Part shown: one piece after another, positions 1-8,944 of the stretch
Numbering within the stretch: position 1 is the stretch's first letter
Layout: the number at the start of each line of letters is the position of its first letter
NCBI RefSeq assembly: GCF_029714285.1
Contig: NZ_CP121663.1
Span: 496,001 to 560,000 of the forward strand
Direction of reading: 5' to 3'
Length of the DNA: 64,000 bases
Source: Rhizobium sp. CB3090
GTDB taxonomy: Bacteria; Pseudomonadota; Alphaproteobacteria; Rhizobiales; Rhizobiaceae
Program-made: the position numbers and the translations under genes
The notes under the pieces: generated by a model
What the model saw: the letters and a program-made list of their open reading frames with translations, nothing else
Database searches by the model: none
Told to the model about the DNA's origin: nothing

Positions 1-545
1 CGCGCAAGTTTGCTGGTAACCGGTAGCGGCTGCACCGCGTCGGTGTTGGTGTAGCGGTGGGTGGAATCGCAATACCACGCCTTCAGCGCGAAGATCTGGC
101 CGATATCATTGTGAACGAAGTTGCGCGCCGCCTGAAGCGCGGGATCGAAACGCTTCATGTGCCCAACCTGCAGGATCTTGCCTGAGCGCTTCACGGCGTC
201 GGCAAGCTGCTGGCCTTCCTCGACCGAAACGCCAATCGGCTTTTCGCACAATACATGCTTGCCGGCCTCGAGTGCCTTGATGGACATCGGCACGTGATAG
301 GTGTCTGACGTGGCGACGATAACCGCTTCCAGATCGGGGTCGGCCAGCATAGCGTCGTAGTCGCTGAAGATTTTCTGCGGCTCATAGGTCGCACCCATAC
401 GTGCAAGGAGATCGGGTGCGGCGTCGCAGATAGCGTAGAGATCGGCATTCCTGGCCTTCACGCAGGATTCCAGATGCGCAAACTGCGCAATCGGGCCGCA
501 GCCGAGGACCCCAACGCGAAGACGACGATTTTCCTTCTCGATCAT
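1..545 (-). CDS. Gfo/Idh/MocA family oxidoreductase, partial (C-terminus off window)
   Basis: NAD(P)-dependent sugar or inositol dehydrogenase-like protein. The frame stays open from an ATG at 545 to the window edge, giving about 181 N-terminal residues. Near the N-terminus is a Rossmann nucleotide-binding segment (VGVLGCGPIAQ), and further on the family's CEKPIGVS motif, which carries the EKP lysine. It is the last visible gene of the minus-strand CUT1 importer operon and lies 10 bases after the isomerase gene, so it probably oxidises the imported sugar or its isomer. The substrate cannot be read from the sequence. The family call is secure; the C-terminal substrate-binding half is missing only because the window ends. 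Confidence 0.85.
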   Translation of the reverse strand, partial: MIEKENRRLRVGVLGCGPIAQFAHLESCVKARNADLYAICDAAPDLLARMGATYEPQKIFSDYDAMLADPDLEAVIVATSDTYHVPMSIKALEAGKHVLCEKPIGVSVEEGQQLADAVKRSGKILQVGHMKRFDPALQAARNFVHNDIGQIFALKAWYCDSTHRYTNTDAVQPLPVTSKLA

Positions 546-555
546 TATCTTTTCC

Positions 556-1374
556 TTAGGCGCCGTATCTGTGCATCGTTTCGCGGTTGGCCTTTATGGC
601 TGCGGCTGGATCAGCCGCGGCCGTCTCGGATTCCTCTTCCAGCACCAGCCATCCGTTGAAGAGCGGTGCCTGGGAAACGAGATCGATCACCGCCAGCGTA
701 TCGAGAACGCCTTTGCCGAGCATCGCCCATCGGCCGTGTGCGTCGACGTCTTTCAGGTGCAGATAGCGAATGCGATCCCGGTAGGTGCGTATCGTGTCGA
801 GGATATCGTCATGTCCACGCAGGATATGGCCGGTATCGGGAACCCAGCCGACCAGTGCGGGATCGAGCAGCGCGAAGATCCGATCGTAATCGGCTCGATT
901 GAACAGCAAGGTGTTGTGATGTGAACTCGGATGGACGGCGACCTCGACGCCGGATGCTTTGCCGAGCGCGGCGGCGCGATTGTAGTACTCGGCAGCGATG
1001 GCAAACTTGTCGTCGCGCACGCCTTCCGAGACGAGGGTCGCCGAGCCGATAGAGACGAGCGCAGCCGGAAATTGTGCGGCATAATCGATCCAGCGTTGCG
1101 CCGTGGCCAAGTCCTTTTCCATCGCGTCGGCAACCGTGAAACCGCTTTTGGAGCCGAAGGCGAAGGAGACGAGCTGCAACCCCTTATCGCCTAGAGCCTT
1201 CGCGAACTCGCCGGGCTTTGTGCCGTAATGGCCGATCATCGTGTCGGTAATTTCGATGCCCGAATAACCGCCGGCTGATATCGCCGAGAGCAGGTCGTCC
1301 GGGGTTCCGGCCCACGCGTCGCCAAGCATTTCCCACGTGAATGTCTGGCAGCCGATCTTCAGATCCCTGGTCAT
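556..1374 (-). CDS. Sugar phosphate isomerase/epimerase (xylose isomerase-like TIM barrel)
   Basis: A 272-residue single-domain protein of the AP-endonuclease-2/xylose-isomerase-like TIM-barrel family, whose members isomerise or epimerise sugars, keto-inositols and related polyols using a divalent metal. Visible family features are the start KIGCQTFTW, an HPSSHHNT segment, the WVPDTGHI metal-ligand region and HLKDVD followed by LVLEEES. It sits 4 bases after the permease gene and 10 bases before the oxidoreductase gene, so it is in the same transcript. With two Gfo/Idh oxidoreductases nearby, oxidation-isomerisation of a sugar or cyclitol is a reasonable inference, but the exact substrate is unknown. 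Confidence 0.85.
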   Translation of the reverse strand: MTRDLKIGCQTFTWEMLGDAWAGTPDDLLSAISAGGYSGIEITDTMIGHYGTKPGEFAKALGDKGLQLVSFAFGSKSGFTVADAMEKDLATAQRWIDYAAQFPAALVSIGSATLVSEGVRDDKFAIAAEYYNRAAALGKASGVEVAVHPSSHHNTLLFNRADYDRIFALLDPALVGWVPDTGHILRGHDDILDTIRTYRDRIRYLHLKDVDAHGRWAMLGKGVLDTLAVIDLVSQAPLFNGWLVLEEESETAAADPAAAIKANRETMHRYGA

Positions 1375-1378
1375 GTCG

Positions 1379-2215
1379 TCATTCCTTGATTCCGCCCTGC
1401 GTCAGGCCTTCGATAATGTGTCGTTGGAAGAAGAGGACCAAAACAATCAGCGGCACGGTGACGACCGCTGACGCGGCGGCAATGTCTCCCCAGGGCACGT
1501 AGTATTGGTTGGTGAAATTGGCGATGCCCACCGGAATGGTCTGGCTGTCGATGTCGGAAGTGAAGGCGAGCGCGAACAGAAACTCGTTCCAGGCGGTGAT
1601 GAACGCAAGCAGGCCAGTGGTCACGAGGCTTGGAAGGGACATCGGCAGGATGATATACCAAAGCAGGCCGATCACGCCCACGCCATCCATGCGCGCCGCT
1701 TCGTCGATCTCCCGCGGCAGCGTTTCGAAATAGCCGAACAGAACCCAGGTCACGAGCGGTAGCCCAAGCGCCAGATAGGTGATGATCAGGGCTCGGTAGG
1801 TGTCGAGAAGTCCGAGCTCGGATGCGATCAGATAAAGCGGCCCGACGAGCGCGATCTGCGGAAACATCGAGACCGACAGGATGACCATGAGGATTCCAAA
1901 TCGCCCCTTTACATCGAGACGGGACAGCGCAAAGGCGGCAAGCGAACCGACGATCAGGCAGAGAGCCGTGGTCGCGAGCGATACGATAAGCGAGTTCAAG
2001 ACATAATGGTGCAGGCCCTTTTCCACGAAGGCATTGTAATAATGCTCCAGCGTGAACGGGTGCGGGATCAGCGACGGCGTGCCTTCCGTCAGTGCCTTGT
2101 CGAGTTGGAACGAGGTGGAGAACTGCCACAGGAACGGGCCTGCGGACCAGATGAGAATGAGAAGTGCGCCAACATAGATCGTGACACTCTGAACGATGGA
2201 GCGGCTGCCGTTCAT
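1379..2215 (-). CDS. CUT1 sugar ABC transporter permease (MalG-like)
   Basis: Inner-membrane permease of 278 residues, the length usual for MalG-type subunits. About six hydrophobic segments are visible. The cytoplasmic coupling loop is clear: EIDEAARMDG followed by an ILP sequence in the last third (EAA motif). Its ATG overlaps the stop of the partner permease by 4 bases (ATGA), a sign of translational coupling. With the upstream MalF-like subunit and the binding protein it should form an importer for a mono- or oligosaccharide. No ATP-binding subunit is visible in this operon. Confidence 0.92.
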   Translation of the reverse strand: MNGSRSIVQSVTIYVGALLILIWSAGPFLWQFSTSFQLDKALTEGTPSLIPHPFTLEHYYNAFVEKGLHHYVLNSLIVSLATTALCLIVGSLAAFALSRLDVKGRFGILMVILSVSMFPQIALVGPLYLIASELGLLDTYRALIITYLALGLPLVTWVLFGYFETLPREIDEAARMDGVGVIGLLWYIILPMSLPSLVTTGLLAFITAWNEFLFALAFTSDIDSQTIPVGIANFTNQYYVPWGDIAAASAVVTVPLIVLVLFFQRHIIEGLTQGGIKE

Positions 2216-3153
2216 GTCGTCTTCCTTAGCTGCCTGACGAGGAAGAGACAGAACACCAGCGCAATCACGCCTTCGGTGATGAACATTGCGGTCGAAACGG
2301 CCGAACCGTAACCGAACTGCAGTGTCGAGAAGAGCACCTTACAGGACAGCGTCGAAAGCGTTTCGGTGGAATCGGCCGGTCCGCCGCCGGTCAGCACATA
2401 GACCAGATCGAAAACGCGAAATGCATCCAGCGCCCTGAAAAGACCGGCAATGAGCAGGGTCGGCAGCAGCAGCGGCAGGCGGATATTCCAAAAGATCGTC
2501 CATGCCCCGGCGCCGTCCATACGGGCCGCCTCGATCAACGATTTCGGAACGGTCTGAAGGCCGGTCAGCAGGAGCAATGCCATGAAGGGCGTCGTCTTCC
2601 AGACATCGGCCAGGATGATCGTCGTCAGCGCTGTTTCGGGCGCACCATACCAGTTCACATTCTGATCAATCAAACCGAGGTGGAGCAGGATGAAATTGAT
2701 GATGCCGTGCTGCCCGTCGAACAGCCACCCAAACATTTTAGACGTGACGACGGTTGGCATTGCCCAGGGAACGAGCATCGCCGCACGGACGACGCCGCGG
2801 CCGCTGAAATGCTCGCAAAGGATCAGCGCCATAGCCAGGCCGATCAGCGTCTCGAGCCCCGTCGATGCGGCGGTGAACCAAATCGTGTGCCACCAGGCAT
2901 TCCAGAACGGCGGGTCCGCCAACAATTGCAAATAGTTGGCAAAGCCGACGAAATCATTGTCCTGCGTAATCAGGGACCGGTTGGTGAAGGAAAGATAGAC
3001 CCCGTTGATGATTGGATAGAAGGAAACCGATCCGAGCGACATGAAGGCCGGCAACAGCAGGAGCCAAGGCCAGAGGGCGCTCGGAAGCGCCCCCATTGAC
3101 CTTCGCATCCTGCTGTCGGCGGGGGCCGTCAATGCCGTGGCCATATCAGGCAA
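2212..3153 (-). CDS. CUT1 sugar ABC transporter permease (MalF-like)
   Basis: Inner-membrane permease of 313 residues. It has a short cytoplasmic N-terminus, then six predicted membrane helices, and an EAA loop (SLIEAARMDG followed by IRLPLLLP) near residue 210. It overlaps the end of the binding-protein gene by 8 bases and the MalG-like gene by 4 bases, so the three are one transcriptional unit. It forms the heterodimeric channel with the neighbouring MalG-like protein. The family is clear from the EAA motif and gene order; the transported sugar is not identifiable. Confidence 0.92.
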   Translation of the reverse strand: MPDMATALTAPADSRMRRSMGALPSALWPWLLLLPAFMSLGSVSFYPIINGVYLSFTNRSLITQDNDFVGFANYLQLLADPPFWNAWWHTIWFTAASTGLETLIGLAMALILCEHFSGRGVVRAAMLVPWAMPTVVTSKMFGWLFDGQHGIINFILLHLGLIDQNVNWYGAPETALTTIILADVWKTTPFMALLLLTGLQTVPKSLIEAARMDGAGAWTIFWNIRLPLLLPTLLIAGLFRALDAFRVFDLVYVLTGGGPADSTETLSTLSCKVLFSTLQFGYGSAVSTAMFITEGVIALVFCLFLVRQLRKTT

Positions 3154-4480
3154 CGATCTTGTTAATTTGTTCGGCGGCAGCCTTGAGCTCAGCCTGGACG
3201 TTGCCGCTGACCAGAGCCTTGGAGATGCTGGACTGCAACGCCAGCGTCACCTTAGCATATTGCGGGGTGATCGGCCGGGGCGTGGCTCCGGTGAAGACGT
3301 TTTGCAAACTTGCCATGAAGGGTTGTTCGGCCTTCAGCTTCGCGTTCTCGAAGATTGCGGGGCGCGAGGGCGCGAGGCCGAAATTCAAGGCAAGACGGGT
3401 CTGTGTTTCCGGAGACGACATCCAGGTCAGGAACTCGATCGCGGCTTCCCGCTTCTTGGAATTGGCGTTGACGCCAAGCTGATAGCCGCCGAGGCACGCG
3501 GCACTTTTCCCGCCGACAAAATGTGGCAGCGGTGCAACCGCGACCTTGTCCACGACATGCGAGGCTTTCGGGTCCTGCGCGATCGGATAGACGTAGGACC
3601 AGTTGCGCATGAACATCGCTTCGCCCGAGGTAAAGGGCTGACGGGAAGGCTCTTCATCCCAGGAAAGAACGTTCTGCGGGCTGATCTTCGTCTTGTTGAT
3701 CGTGTCGTAAAGGAACTGGATCGCCTCGACCGCTGCCTTCTCGCCAATCACAGACGATTTGCCGTCGGCTGCCAGAATGGAGCCGCCATTCGAGGTGATG
3801 ACCTCGACAGCATCGCAGATGAGGACCTCGGCCTGCTTGCCTTGCCAGAGATAGCCGAACTTGGCATCACCAGCCTTCTGAGCGGCAGCGGCCATCGTCG
3901 CCATGTCGTCCCAGGTCTCTGGTACCTTGCCGCCATGCTTTTCCACGAGATCCTTGCGATAGTAGAACATGCCGGAATCGACGAACCACGGAAGCGCAGT
4001 CAGCTTTTCATTGTAGGTGCAGGCTGCGACCGTTCCCGGAAAATAATCGCTGCGTTTTTCCTTCGGGAAATACTGATCGAGCGGCAATGCCCAGCCTGCT
4101 GCCGCAAAGCCGGCGATCCAGATCACGTCCTGGCTGAAAACGTCAGGCGTCCCGTTGCGGCGCGCCAATTGCTGGATCAGGCCTTGGTAGACCTCGGTCG
4201 ACGAACTTGGCGGCGGGAGTTCGATGAATTTGACCATGATGCGGTCCTGCGACTCGTTATAAGCCTTGACGAGATCGCCGATCCCTTCCTTGCCGAAGAA
4301 ACTTGCGCTGGCAAAGCTGATCTCCGTACGGTCGGCAGCGCGCGCCGGGCGCATTCCAAGGCCCGATGCGATACCGAGGGTCGCCGCGCCCGCGGCTCCT
4401 AGCAGCAACTGGCGACGGTCGAGCATTACGGAACCTGCGGCCACGTTTGAAGCGGCCGGCACTTTCTTGAAGTCGCTCAT
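3146..4480 (-). CDS. CUT1 sugar ABC transporter substrate-binding protein, Tat-type signal
   Basis: Periplasmic solute-binding protein (SBP family 1) of 444 residues. The start is set at 4480 because GGGAGGG lies 6 bases upstream; a longer in-frame start at 4513 has no such site. The N-terminus has a twin-arginine sequence (DRRQLLLGAAG) then a hydrophobic stretch and an ARAAD cleavage region, so Tat export of a folded protein is likely. Internal features are typical of the family (GYLWQGKQAE, LTWMSSPETQTR near the C-terminus). First gene of the minus-strand importer operon; its promoter lies in the 178-base gap shared with the divergent oxidoreductase. Confidence 0.92.
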   Translation of the reverse strand: MSDFKKVPAASNVAAGSVMLDRRQLLLGAAGAATLGIASGLGMRPARAADRTEISFASASFFGKEGIGDLVKAYNESQDRIMVKFIELPPPSSSTEVYQGLIQQLARRNGTPDVFSQDVIWIAGFAAAGWALPLDQYFPKEKRSDYFPGTVAACTYNEKLTALPWFVDSGMFYYRKDLVEKHGGKVPETWDDMATMAAAAQKAGDAKFGYLWQGKQAEVLICDAVEVITSNGGSILAADGKSSVIGEKAAVEAIQFLYDTINKTKISPQNVLSWDEEPSRQPFTSGEAMFMRNWSYVYPIAQDPKASHVVDKVAVAPLPHFVGGKSAACLGGYQLGVNANSKKREAAIEFLTWMSSPETQTRLALNFGLAPSRPAIFENAKLKAEQPFMASLQNVFTGATPRPITPQYAKVTLALQSSISKALVSGNVQAELKAAAEQINKIVA

Positions 4481-4578
4481 GTTTCCCTCCCAGGAAAGAC
4501 TGACGCCCTCCAAAATCTCCGCGCCAGCATTAGCACATGTTTGATAAAAAATTGTCGCGCGTCAAGAAATAAGATGCT

Positions 4579-4592
4579 TTAAATCACTTTAA
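4579..4592. promoter_or_regulatory. Candidate LacI-family operator in a divergent promoter region
   Basis: TTAAATCACTTTAA, two 5-base arms around a 4-base centre, lies between the divergent binding-protein gene (start 4480) and oxidoreductase gene (start 4659). A closely related sequence, TTAAATCGCTATA, occurs 19 bases upstream of the LacI-type regulator gene at 7848-7860. Sharing of the motif between the regulator's own leader and its likely target supports an operator; this is inference from two copies. Confidence 0.4.
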
Positions 4593-4658
4593 GACGCATC
4601 GGGTCGGTTCACTTGTTGATGATCCGTCGGCCGTCAGATCCAGGGAGGATTGTGAAAA

Positions 4659-5801
4659 ATGAACGGAAAAACAAAGCTTGGAATTGGCATCATCGGCTGC
4701 GGCAACATATCGATGACCTATCTGCGCAATGCCGCGCTGTTTGCCGATATCGAGCTCAGCGCCTGCGCCGATATTTCGGCTAACGCTGCGGCTCTTCGCG
4801 CACGGGAATTCGGCATTCGCAGCCTAAGCGTCGATCAGCTACTTGCAGATCCCGAGGTCGATCTCGTTCTCAACCTGACTGTGCCTGCGGTGCATTTCGA
4901 CGTCACCATGTCGGCCTTGTCCGCCGGCAAGCATGTCTTCACGGAAAAGCCGCTGGCAACATCGGCGGCAGATGGTCGGATTTTGGTGGCGGAGGCGAAA
5001 AGCCGGGGCCTGCTGCTCGGCTCGGCGCCCGATACGTTCCTCGGGGCGGCAGGCCGGCGGGCACGCCGCCTGATGGAGGAGGGCGCGATAGGTCGCCCCG
5101 TCAGCGGCACGGCTTTCATGATGGGGCGCGGTATGGAGCACTGGCACCCCAATCCGCAATTCTATTATCAACCTGGCGGCGGCCCGGTTTTCGATATGGG
5201 ACCCTATTACCTGACCATGATGGTGAATTTGCTTGGTCCGGTGGTGCGCGTCATGGCGATGGCAACGAAAGGTCAGGACGAACGCCTCATCACCGCGGAA
5301 GGCCCCTTCAAGAACACCACGTTCAAGGTTGGGACGCCGACCAACGTTCTGTCGCTGCTCGAATTTCAATCCGGTGCGACCGTCAATTTCGGCGCATCCT
5401 GGGATGTGTTTCGCCATTCCAACCATCCGATCGAGCTGCACGGCACCGAAGGCTCGCTGCGCCTGCCGGATCCGGATACGTTCGGGGGTACTGTCTCTCT
5501 GTTCGAACAGGGCGCCGAGTGGCAAGATTTCGAAAGTGATGGTGAGCTTTACGGCGAGCGAAACTGGCCGTTTGCGGCGCCGGACCGGGCAAATTATCGT
5601 ATGCTCGGCGTTGCCGACATGGCGCGTGCACTTACCGAAAACAGGCCGCCGCGCGCATCCGGGGAGCTTGCCCTTCATGTGCTCGAGATCATGGAGGCCA
5701 TTCTCGCCTCCGGGCAGAGCGGACGGTCGGTTGAAGTCACCGGTGGCTTGGAACCGCCGTCGCTTCTTGGTGAAGATGAGGCGCACAGCCTTTTGGCCTG
5801 A
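4659..5801 (+). CDS. Gfo/Idh/MocA family oxidoreductase
   Basis: NAD(P)-dependent dehydrogenase of 380 residues, the usual family length. It has an N-terminal Rossmann motif (GIIGCGNIS, residues about 8-16), the EKP motif in VFTEKPLATS near residue 95, and a C-terminal substrate domain containing the GGGPVFDMGPYY segment. The start is preceded by GGGAGG. It is transcribed away from the CUT1 importer operon and is followed after 20 bases by an esterase. It is distinct from the edge-cut paralogue at the left end, so the locus has two dehydrogenases of this family. Substrate unknown. Confidence 0.9.
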   Translation: MNGKTKLGIGIIGCGNISMTYLRNAALFADIELSACADISANAAALRAREFGIRSLSVDQLLADPEVDLVLNLTVPAVHFDVTMSALSAGKHVFTEKPLATSAADGRILVAEAKSRGLLLGSAPDTFLGAAGRRARRLMEEGAIGRPVSGTAFMMGRGMEHWHPNPQFYYQPGGGPVFDMGPYYLTMMVNLLGPVVRVMAMATKGQDERLITAEGPFKNTTFKVGTPTNVLSLLEFQSGATVNFGASWDVFRHSNHPIELHGTEGSLRLPDPDTFGGTVSLFEQGAEWQDFESDGELYGERNWPFAAPDRANYRMLGVADMARALTENRPPRASGELALHVLEIMEAILASGQSGRSVEVTGGLEPPSLLGEDEAHSLLA

Positions 5802-5821
5802 TCGCCGAACGGAGGATTGAC

Positions 5822-6775
5822 GTGGCAGACCATCTCGACGAAGGCGCGCAATGCATTCTCGATATCGGCAAGATGGCAAAAGCTCGGCCATTTGAAGCCC
5901 GCATACCTTCGGAAGCTCGCATGGACTACAATGCTGCGATCCCGGCGCTTCAGGGCTCCCGCGAAGCGGTTGCATCGGTAGAGGATCGTCAGATCAGCGG
6001 CCCCAATGGCCCGATCACCGTGCGCATCTATCGCGGCATTGGAGCGCCTTCCAAGAATGGTCCCGGTCTACTTTATCTTCATGGCGGCGGCTGGGTGATC
6101 GGCAATCTCGACTCTCACGACGAGATTTGCCGATGGTTCGCCAATCTCGCCGAATGCACCGTGGTCTGCCCGGACTATCGCTTGGCACCCGAGCACAAGT
6201 TTCCCGCTAGACTGATGGAATGTGCGGCGGCCCTGGCATTTATGGCGGAGACTGTTACGGAACTCGGCGTTGATCCCAAACGGCTCGCGGTCGCCGGCGA
6301 CAGCGCCGGCGGCAATCTTGCGGCCGTGCTGGCATTGATGTCGCGTTCAGGTGACGTCCCGCACATTGCTGCACAACTGCTGCTCTATCCCAACACTGAT
6401 GCCAGGCAGACGGCCGAGAGCTATCGCCGCTACGGTGAAGGCTTCGGTTTGACGGCGGCGACGATGAAATGGTTTCGCGACCACTACATCCGCACCATAG
6501 CCGATGTCGTGGATTGGAAGGTCTCACCCTTGCTGGCTGAAACTGTTGCGGCGGCGGCGCCGGCATTCATCGCCACGGCCGGCCACGACATTCTCGTGGA
6601 TGAAGGCATGGCATATGCCACGCGGTTGCAGGAGGCCGGGGTTCGTGTGGTGGCGCGCCATTGGCCGGACCAGATTCATGGCTTTGTGTCGATGGGACGG
6701 TTCATACCGGCCGCACGGCCGGCTGTCGAGGAAGCAGTCGCGGCCTGGTGGAACTTCGAAAGAAATCCCGACTAA
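5822..6775 (+). CDS. Alpha/beta hydrolase, hormone-sensitive-lipase type (acetyl esterase-like)
   Basis: Cytoplasmic serine hydrolase of 317 residues. The oxyanion-hole motif HGGGW and the nucleophile elbow GDSAGG are both present in the family spacing, and a late Asp/His pair is visible (HDILVDEG and the QIHGF histidine). Family members deacetylate sugars or hydrolyse short-chain esters and lactones. It follows the Gfo/Idh oxidoreductase by 20 bases, so a sugar ester or a lactone made by the dehydrogenase is a plausible substrate. The start codon is GTG (gtggcagac) with GGAGG upstream. Confidence 0.88.
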   Translation: MADHLDEGAQCILDIGKMAKARPFEARIPSEARMDYNAAIPALQGSREAVASVEDRQISGPNGPITVRIYRGIGAPSKNGPGLLYLHGGGWVIGNLDSHDEICRWFANLAECTVVCPDYRLAPEHKFPARLMECAAALAFMAETVTELGVDPKRLAVAGDSAGGNLAAVLALMSRSGDVPHIAAQLLLYPNTDARQTAESYRRYGEGFGLTAATMKWFRDHYIRTIADVVDWKVSPLLAETVAAAAPAFIATAGHDILVDEGMAYATRLQEAGVRVVARHWPDQIHGFVSMGRFIPAARPAVEEAVAAWWNFERNPD

Positions 6776-6794
6776 GCGAGATCGCGACGCTGCA

Positions 6795-7829
6795 CTATGC
6801 CGATTGCCGCATGACCAGCGTCCCATCCAGCGAGACTTTGCTTGCGATCGTGCGAACTGGCGCGTCCGTATCTCCGAGGAGCGCCAGCAGCGTGTCGACG
6901 CTGCTTGCAGTCATGGAGGCAAAATCCTGTGCCATCGTCGTCAGCGGCGGACAGGTATAGCGGCTCAACGGGTGATCGTCATGCGCGGCTATGCGCAGGT
7001 CATCGCCCTTTTTGCGTCCAATCTTCAGCCCATGCGCGAAAGCGGCGGCCATGACGCCGAAGGCAAGACGATCATTGGCGCAGAGAATGGTCTTGAATGA
7101 CAGCTTCCCGGCTTTGAGCATCGCGTCCATTTGCTCGTACCCAACGCGCTCGAAATCCCATGTGTAGGCAGCAATGGTCTTGATCACTTTCGGCTCGTGG
7201 CCCGAAGCCTTCATAGTGGCGACATAGCTCGCCAATCTCTCCGGAGAGTTGTGATTGACGTGGGGAATATCGAAATAGACCGGCGGCTCTCCGGATCGGC
7301 AGAGATATTCCACGATTGTCGCGACGCTCTGGTGATTGTTGTTGCCGATGAATGGGGTGTTGCCCTCGATATAGGTGTCGAAATAGACGAGCGGGACATT
7401 CTGCGTGAGTTTCTCAAAGGCGCGCGGATCGGATTTTTGCCCGAGTGGTGCTGCGATCGCACCCGCCACCTTCAATGACAACATGGTGCTGACTGCCTCG
7501 ACCTCTAGCTCCGGCAGGCCGTGCGAGGAGATCACGATCGGCCAATAGCCTTCATCGCGCAGCCGCAGTTCCAAGCGGTTGACCATCTCGGCGTAGAAGG
7601 GATCGGTCAGGGCTGGAACGAGAATGCCGATATTGCGGGTTCTCTTCCGATTGAGGTTTCGAGCGTAAAGATTTGGCTGGTAGTCCGATGCTTGAAGTGC
7701 CGCCTCGATGAGCGCGCGTGTCGCTGGCTTCACGCTCGTCGGATCATCAAAATACTTGGAAAGAGTAGGGCGAGAGACGCCGCAGGACTTCGCAAAATCC
7801 TCCATGGTCTTATGCGTCAGTTTTTCCAT
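6795..7829 (-). CDS. LacI family transcriptional regulator
   Basis: DNA-binding repressor of 344 residues. The N-terminal helix-turn-helix (MEDFAKSCGVSRPTLSKYFD) is followed by a hinge and a periplasmic-binding-protein-like effector domain starting with RNIGILVPALTDPFYAEM. The recognition helix differs from the common VSxxTVSRVLN form. It is convergent with the esterase and lies downstream of the sugar locus. A motif in its own leader recurs in the importer/oxidoreductase divergent promoter, so it probably controls both. The effector is expected to be the imported sugar or a metabolite of it. Confidence 0.92.
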   Translation of the reverse strand: MEKLTHKTMEDFAKSCGVSRPTLSKYFDDPTSVKPATRALIEAALQASDYQPNLYARNLNRKRTRNIGILVPALTDPFYAEMVNRLELRLRDEGYWPIVISSHGLPELEVEAVSTMLSLKVAGAIAAPLGQKSDPRAFEKLTQNVPLVYFDTYIEGNTPFIGNNNHQSVATIVEYLCRSGEPPVYFDIPHVNHNSPERLASYVATMKASGHEPKVIKTIAAYTWDFERVGYEQMDAMLKAGKLSFKTILCANDRLAFGVMAAAFAHGLKIGRKKGDDLRIAAHDDHPLSRYTCPPLTTMAQDFASMTASSVDTLLALLGDTDAPVRTIASKVSLDGTLVMRQSA

Positions 7830-7847
7830 CAGTAGTTGACCAATTTT

Positions 7848-7860
7848 TTAAATCGCTATA
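7848..7860. promoter_or_regulatory. Candidate autoregulatory LacI-family operator
   Basis: TTAAATCGCTATA lies 19-31 bases upstream of the LacI-family start at 7829 and matches the 4579-4592 motif at 11 of 13 positions. It has a central CG, as LacI-family sites often do. The position fits autorepression. No experimental support is available from sequence alone. Confidence 0.35.
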
Positions 7861-8029
7861 CCCGCCAATGATTGTTATGCGTCCGCGTGAAAACAGGCGC
7901 AACTGGCAAACGCAATTTCAAAGCAAGTTCTTTCGAGCTTTGTGTCACGCAAAAACATTGCATGCGTAAATTTATAAATTAGCGTATAAAATACAAGTCA
8001 TAAGAAAACTGCTTGGCGTTGCCGAAGAT

Positions 8030-8944
8030 TCAATTTTTGTCGGCGGCGGATAAGCGATCGAGAATGGCATGGGCCGTATTCGCGTCCGTTACCAGAGCAT
8101 TGATCATGCCCGACCGCGCAGCGCCAATGATGCCGGGTGCCTTGGCAGGTGTTGCCGCAACCGCAATGCATAAGGGGATCCGTTGCAGTTGTTGCGGGGA
8201 GGCGGCGATCATGCGCTCCTCGCCATCCCAATGAAGAATTTCGCCCGCCTCGGTGACGTAGTGGCGCAGAACATCGCCTGCCGCGTGACTGAGGGCCTTT
8301 TCACCCGGCAGGGCTGCCGTCGCTTCGGATGGATTGGCAGCGTGCGGTAAACCGACGCCGACGATCGCGGCATCCAGCTTGTTCCATAGCGACGTCACCT
8401 GCTGAACCGTGGGATCGGCGAGGAATGCATCGCGCAACTCTGAGGATGAAATGTAGGGAGCGTGCAGAAAATGCGGAATTCCGCCCATTTGCTCCGCAGC
8501 CTGACGTACGAACTCGTTGATCTGAAAATGCGGAGCTGCCTGTTGCATCCCTCCGTTAAGAGCAACGGTCGCAATACCTGGCAACTGCGGCAGACCAGCA
8601 AAGGTAACTTCCCGAACAGCCCGTCCCCAACCGATGCCAAGCGTTGAACCTGATCGCAGTCCCGCCTGTTGCAGCATGGAGCCGACCGGCGGGGCAAGTG
8701 CACTAAGGACGTTCGACGATGGCGTATCGATCACGACAGCATTGCGCAATTTCAAGCCCTCAACCAATGCCGCGCTCAAATCTTCCGACGGAGAAAGATC
8801 GATTACCTCGATCCGAACGATGCCGGACGAGCGTGCTTTCTGGAGCAGCCGCGAGACCGTAGCCGTTGATAATCCAAGCTTTTTGGCAATATCAACTTGC
8901 GACATATCAGATTGGTAATGCAGCTTCGCAACCATATGCAGCAA
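8030..8944 (-). CDS. SorC/DeoR-type sugar-binding transcriptional regulator
   Basis: Regulator of about 304 residues: an N-terminal helix-turn-helix (MSQVDIAKKLGLSTATVSRLLQKA) followed by a SorC-type sugar-phosphate-binding domain. The start is uncertain. The in-frame TTG at 8944 leaves almost nothing before the first helix, while an in-frame CTG at 8986, preceded by AGGA, would add a short leader (NSSQSQEPATNRAL). No in-frame ATG or GTG lies upstream before the stop at 9011. It is divergent from the aldolase/kinase/importer genes, so it probably senses a sugar phosphate from that pathway and controls it. Confidence 0.88.
   Translation of the reverse strand: MLHMVAKLHYQSDMSQVDIAKKLGLSTATVSRLLQKARSSGIVRIEVIDLSPSEDLSAALVEGLKLRNAVVIDTPSSNVLSALAPPVGSMLQQAGLRSGSTLGIGWGRAVREVTFAGLPQLPGIATVALNGGMQQAAPHFQINEFVRQAAEQMGGIPHFLHAPYISSSELRDAFLADPTVQQVTSLWNKLDAAIVGVGLPHAANPSEATAALPGEKALSHAAGDVLRHYVTEAGEILHWDGEERMIAASPQQLQRIPLCIAVAATPAKAPGIIGAARSGMINALVTDANTAHAILDRLSAADKN

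Noticed and set aside
3041..4402. Open frame of 453 codons on the plus strand
   Set aside because: Antisense to the Tat-exported binding protein; a by-product of GC-rich third positions.
4839..5975. Open frame of 378 codons on the minus strand
   Set aside because: Antisense to the Gfo/Idh oxidoreductase and the esterase start; no recognisable motif.
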